From positions 372,001-436,000 of the forward strand of contig NZ_SNZV01000004.1 in NCBI RefSeq assembly GCF_004364125.1: a DNA stretch of 64,000 bases. Direction: 5' to 3'. The notes below the pieces were generated by a model. That model ran no database searches. It was given only the letters and a program-made list of their open reading frames with translations, and was not told where the DNA came from. The DNA is from Sphingobacterium paludis. Its GTDB lineage: Bacteria; Bacteroidota; Bacteroidia; Sphingobacteriales; Sphingobacteriaceae. The position numbers were made by a program, and so were the translations under genes. Each line of letters begins with the position of its first letter. Position 1 is the first letter of the stretch. Positions 63,154 to 64,000 of the stretch are shown one piece after another.

Positions 63154-64000
63154 ATCTATAAACGCGTTGGTTGAGGAAAGTAAGGCTCTTTTAAAAGGCC
63201 TTATCGCATTGCCCTCCTACAGTCGAGAAGAGCATGACACAGCAAATTTGTTGTGTCATTTTTTTGATAGCCACGCTGTTGTTTACGAACGAATAGAAAA
63301 CAACGTCTGGGCGTACAATTCTTTTTTTGATCCCGATAAGCCTACTATACTCCTCAATTCCCATCATGATACGGTAAAGCCCAACCCGGGTTATACTCGA
63401 GATCCATTTTTGGCAAGCGAAGAGGATGGAAAAATATATGGGCTGGGCAGTAATGATGCGGGCGGATGTTTGGTATCGCTAATTGCTGCTTTCTTATTCT
63501 ATTACGATCGTACGGATCTGCGTTACAACCTTTGTGTATTGGCATCGGGTGAAGAGGAAGTTTCCGGGCGAAACGGAGTTGAAGAAGCATTAAAACATGT
63601 TCATCCCATCGCTTTCGCAATTGTTGGCGAGCCCACCTTACTGGATCTGGCGATAGCCGAGAAGGGACTCATGGTATTAGACTGTGAAGCGGAAGGTGTG
63701 GCCGGTCATGCGGCGCGAGAGGAAGGAGAAAATGCGATCTACAAAGCGTTAGATGCCATCAACTGGTTCAAGTCCTATCAATTTCCGAAAACATCCGAAT
63801 ATCTGGGGCCGGTAAAGATGTCGGTGACGATGATTAGCGCAGGTTCGCAGCATAATGTGGTGCCCGCATCCTGCAAATTTGTGGTTGACGTGCGAACGAC
63901 AGACGCTTATAATAATGAGCAAGTCCTAGAGACGATACGTCAAAGCGTTCAAGTAAAGGTTGAGCCTCGTTCTACACGGCTTAATCCATCAACGATAGCA
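63146..64000 (+). CDS. M20 family deacylase (ArgE-like), 3' end cut by window edge
   Basis: 285 codons to the right edge. The co-catalytic metal site of M20 peptidases is visible: H73 and D75 (NSHHDTV), bridging D104 (GSNDAGG), E136/E137 (ASGEEE) and E162 (GEPT); H188 (GHAA) is the dimerisation-domain His that binds the substrate carboxylate. In this operon it most likely removes the acyl group from N-acylornithine or N-acylcitrulline. With a carbamoylating enzyme acting on acylornithine, the substrate would be N-acylcitrulline. Which acyl group is removed cannot be read from the sequence. Confidence 0.9.
   Translation, partial: MNKSINALVEESKALLKGLIALPSYSREEHDTANLLCHFFDSHAVVYERIENNVWAYNSFFDPDKPTILLNSHHDTVKPNPGYTRDPFLASEEDGKIYGLGSNDAGGCLVSLIAAFLFYYDRTDLRYNLCVLASGEEEVSGRNGVEEALKHVHPIAFAIVGEPTLLDLAIAEKGLMVLDCEAEGVAGHAAREEGENAIYKALDAINWFKSYQFPKTSEYLGPVKMSVTMISAGSQHNVVPASCKFVVDVRTTDAYNNEQVLETIRQSVQVKVEPRSTRLNPSTIA

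Noticed and set aside
1-64000. CRISPR arrays, insertion sequences, prophage, tRNA or rRNA genes
   Set aside because: No regularly spaced repeats, transposase or phage frames, or cloverleaf/rRNA sequences were recognised on reading.

Overview
The window comes from a Bacteroidota chromosome, most likely family Sphingobacteriaceae (Sphingobacterium or Pedobacter type). Several things point there. Promoters follow the Bacteroidota -33 TTTG / -7 TAnnTTTG pattern rather than the E. coli one, and Shine-Dalgarno sequences are weak or absent. Family-restricted proteins are present: GLPGLI, an IPExxxVDY-type protein, DUF2723/GT117, an OMP_b-brl_3-type barrel and an AddAB-like pair. The run acpP-fabF-rnc and the arginine operon with an unusual transcarbamylase also fit. 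This is core chromosome. I see no phage, insertion sequence, CRISPR array, tRNA or rRNA gene.

Layout. 1-5003 (minus): a helicase-nuclease pair (RecB/AddA-like, then an AddB-like protein cut by the left edge). 5219-8110 (plus): a large exported leucine-rich-repeat/TPR protein of unknown role. 8347-10803 (plus): rpsP, rimM, then a SAM-I (S-box) riboswitch controlling metF. 11015-16022: a DUF2723 membrane glycosyltransferase-like protein converging on glnS. 16023-20083: an exported FAD-dependent oxidoreductase, then a minus-strand set of a small membrane protein, a SulP anion transporter and a beta-carbonic anhydrase, which looks like a bicarbonate uptake and interconversion unit. 20250-23555 (plus): HerA-like ATPase, sugar nucleotidyltransferase, TIGR02117 protein. 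23621-29156: dnaK, a thioredoxin-fold protein with WCGD in place of CxxC, a periplasmic ankyrin protein, an AraC regulator, a DUF4822 lipoprotein and a YjbR-like protein. 29240-34991 (minus): an outer-membrane barrel overlapping a GLPGLI protein, pyruvate kinase and an IPExxxVDY protein. 35253-41884 (plus): acpP, fabF, rnc, hisS, pdhA and pdhC. 42096-43657: a serine hydrolase lipoprotein and a CoA-binding protein.

44027-59126 (plus) is the S10-spc-alpha ribosomal supercluster, from rplC to rplQ, with secY, map, infA, rpmJ and rpoA. It starts at rplC behind its own near-consensus promoter; no rpsJ lies upstream. Two short genes in it, rpmD (52549-52728) and rpmJ (55763-55879), were identified directly from the DNA. 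Four spacers in the cluster carry strong hairpins (rplP/rpmC, rpsN/rpsH, rpmD/rplO, rpsD/rpoA), so it is probably divided into several regulated or processed segments. 59291-64000 (plus) is an arginine operon: argD, argF', argB, proC and an argE-like deacylase cut by the right edge. Residue 90 of the transcarbamylase suggests succinylated rather than acetylated intermediates.

The most notable observations are: two aminoacyl-tRNA synthetase genes (glnS, hisS) whose -7 boxes lie only 4 bases before the ATG, implying leaderless mRNAs; the S-box with a competing strand downstream; a dispersed T-rich CTTTTTACTTTTGA-like intergenic repeat; the intra-operon hairpins; the repeated boxes upstream of dnaK; and the LRR/TPR protein with a perfect 14-bp hairpin in its leader. 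I did not find a convincing new multi-gene defence or mobile system.
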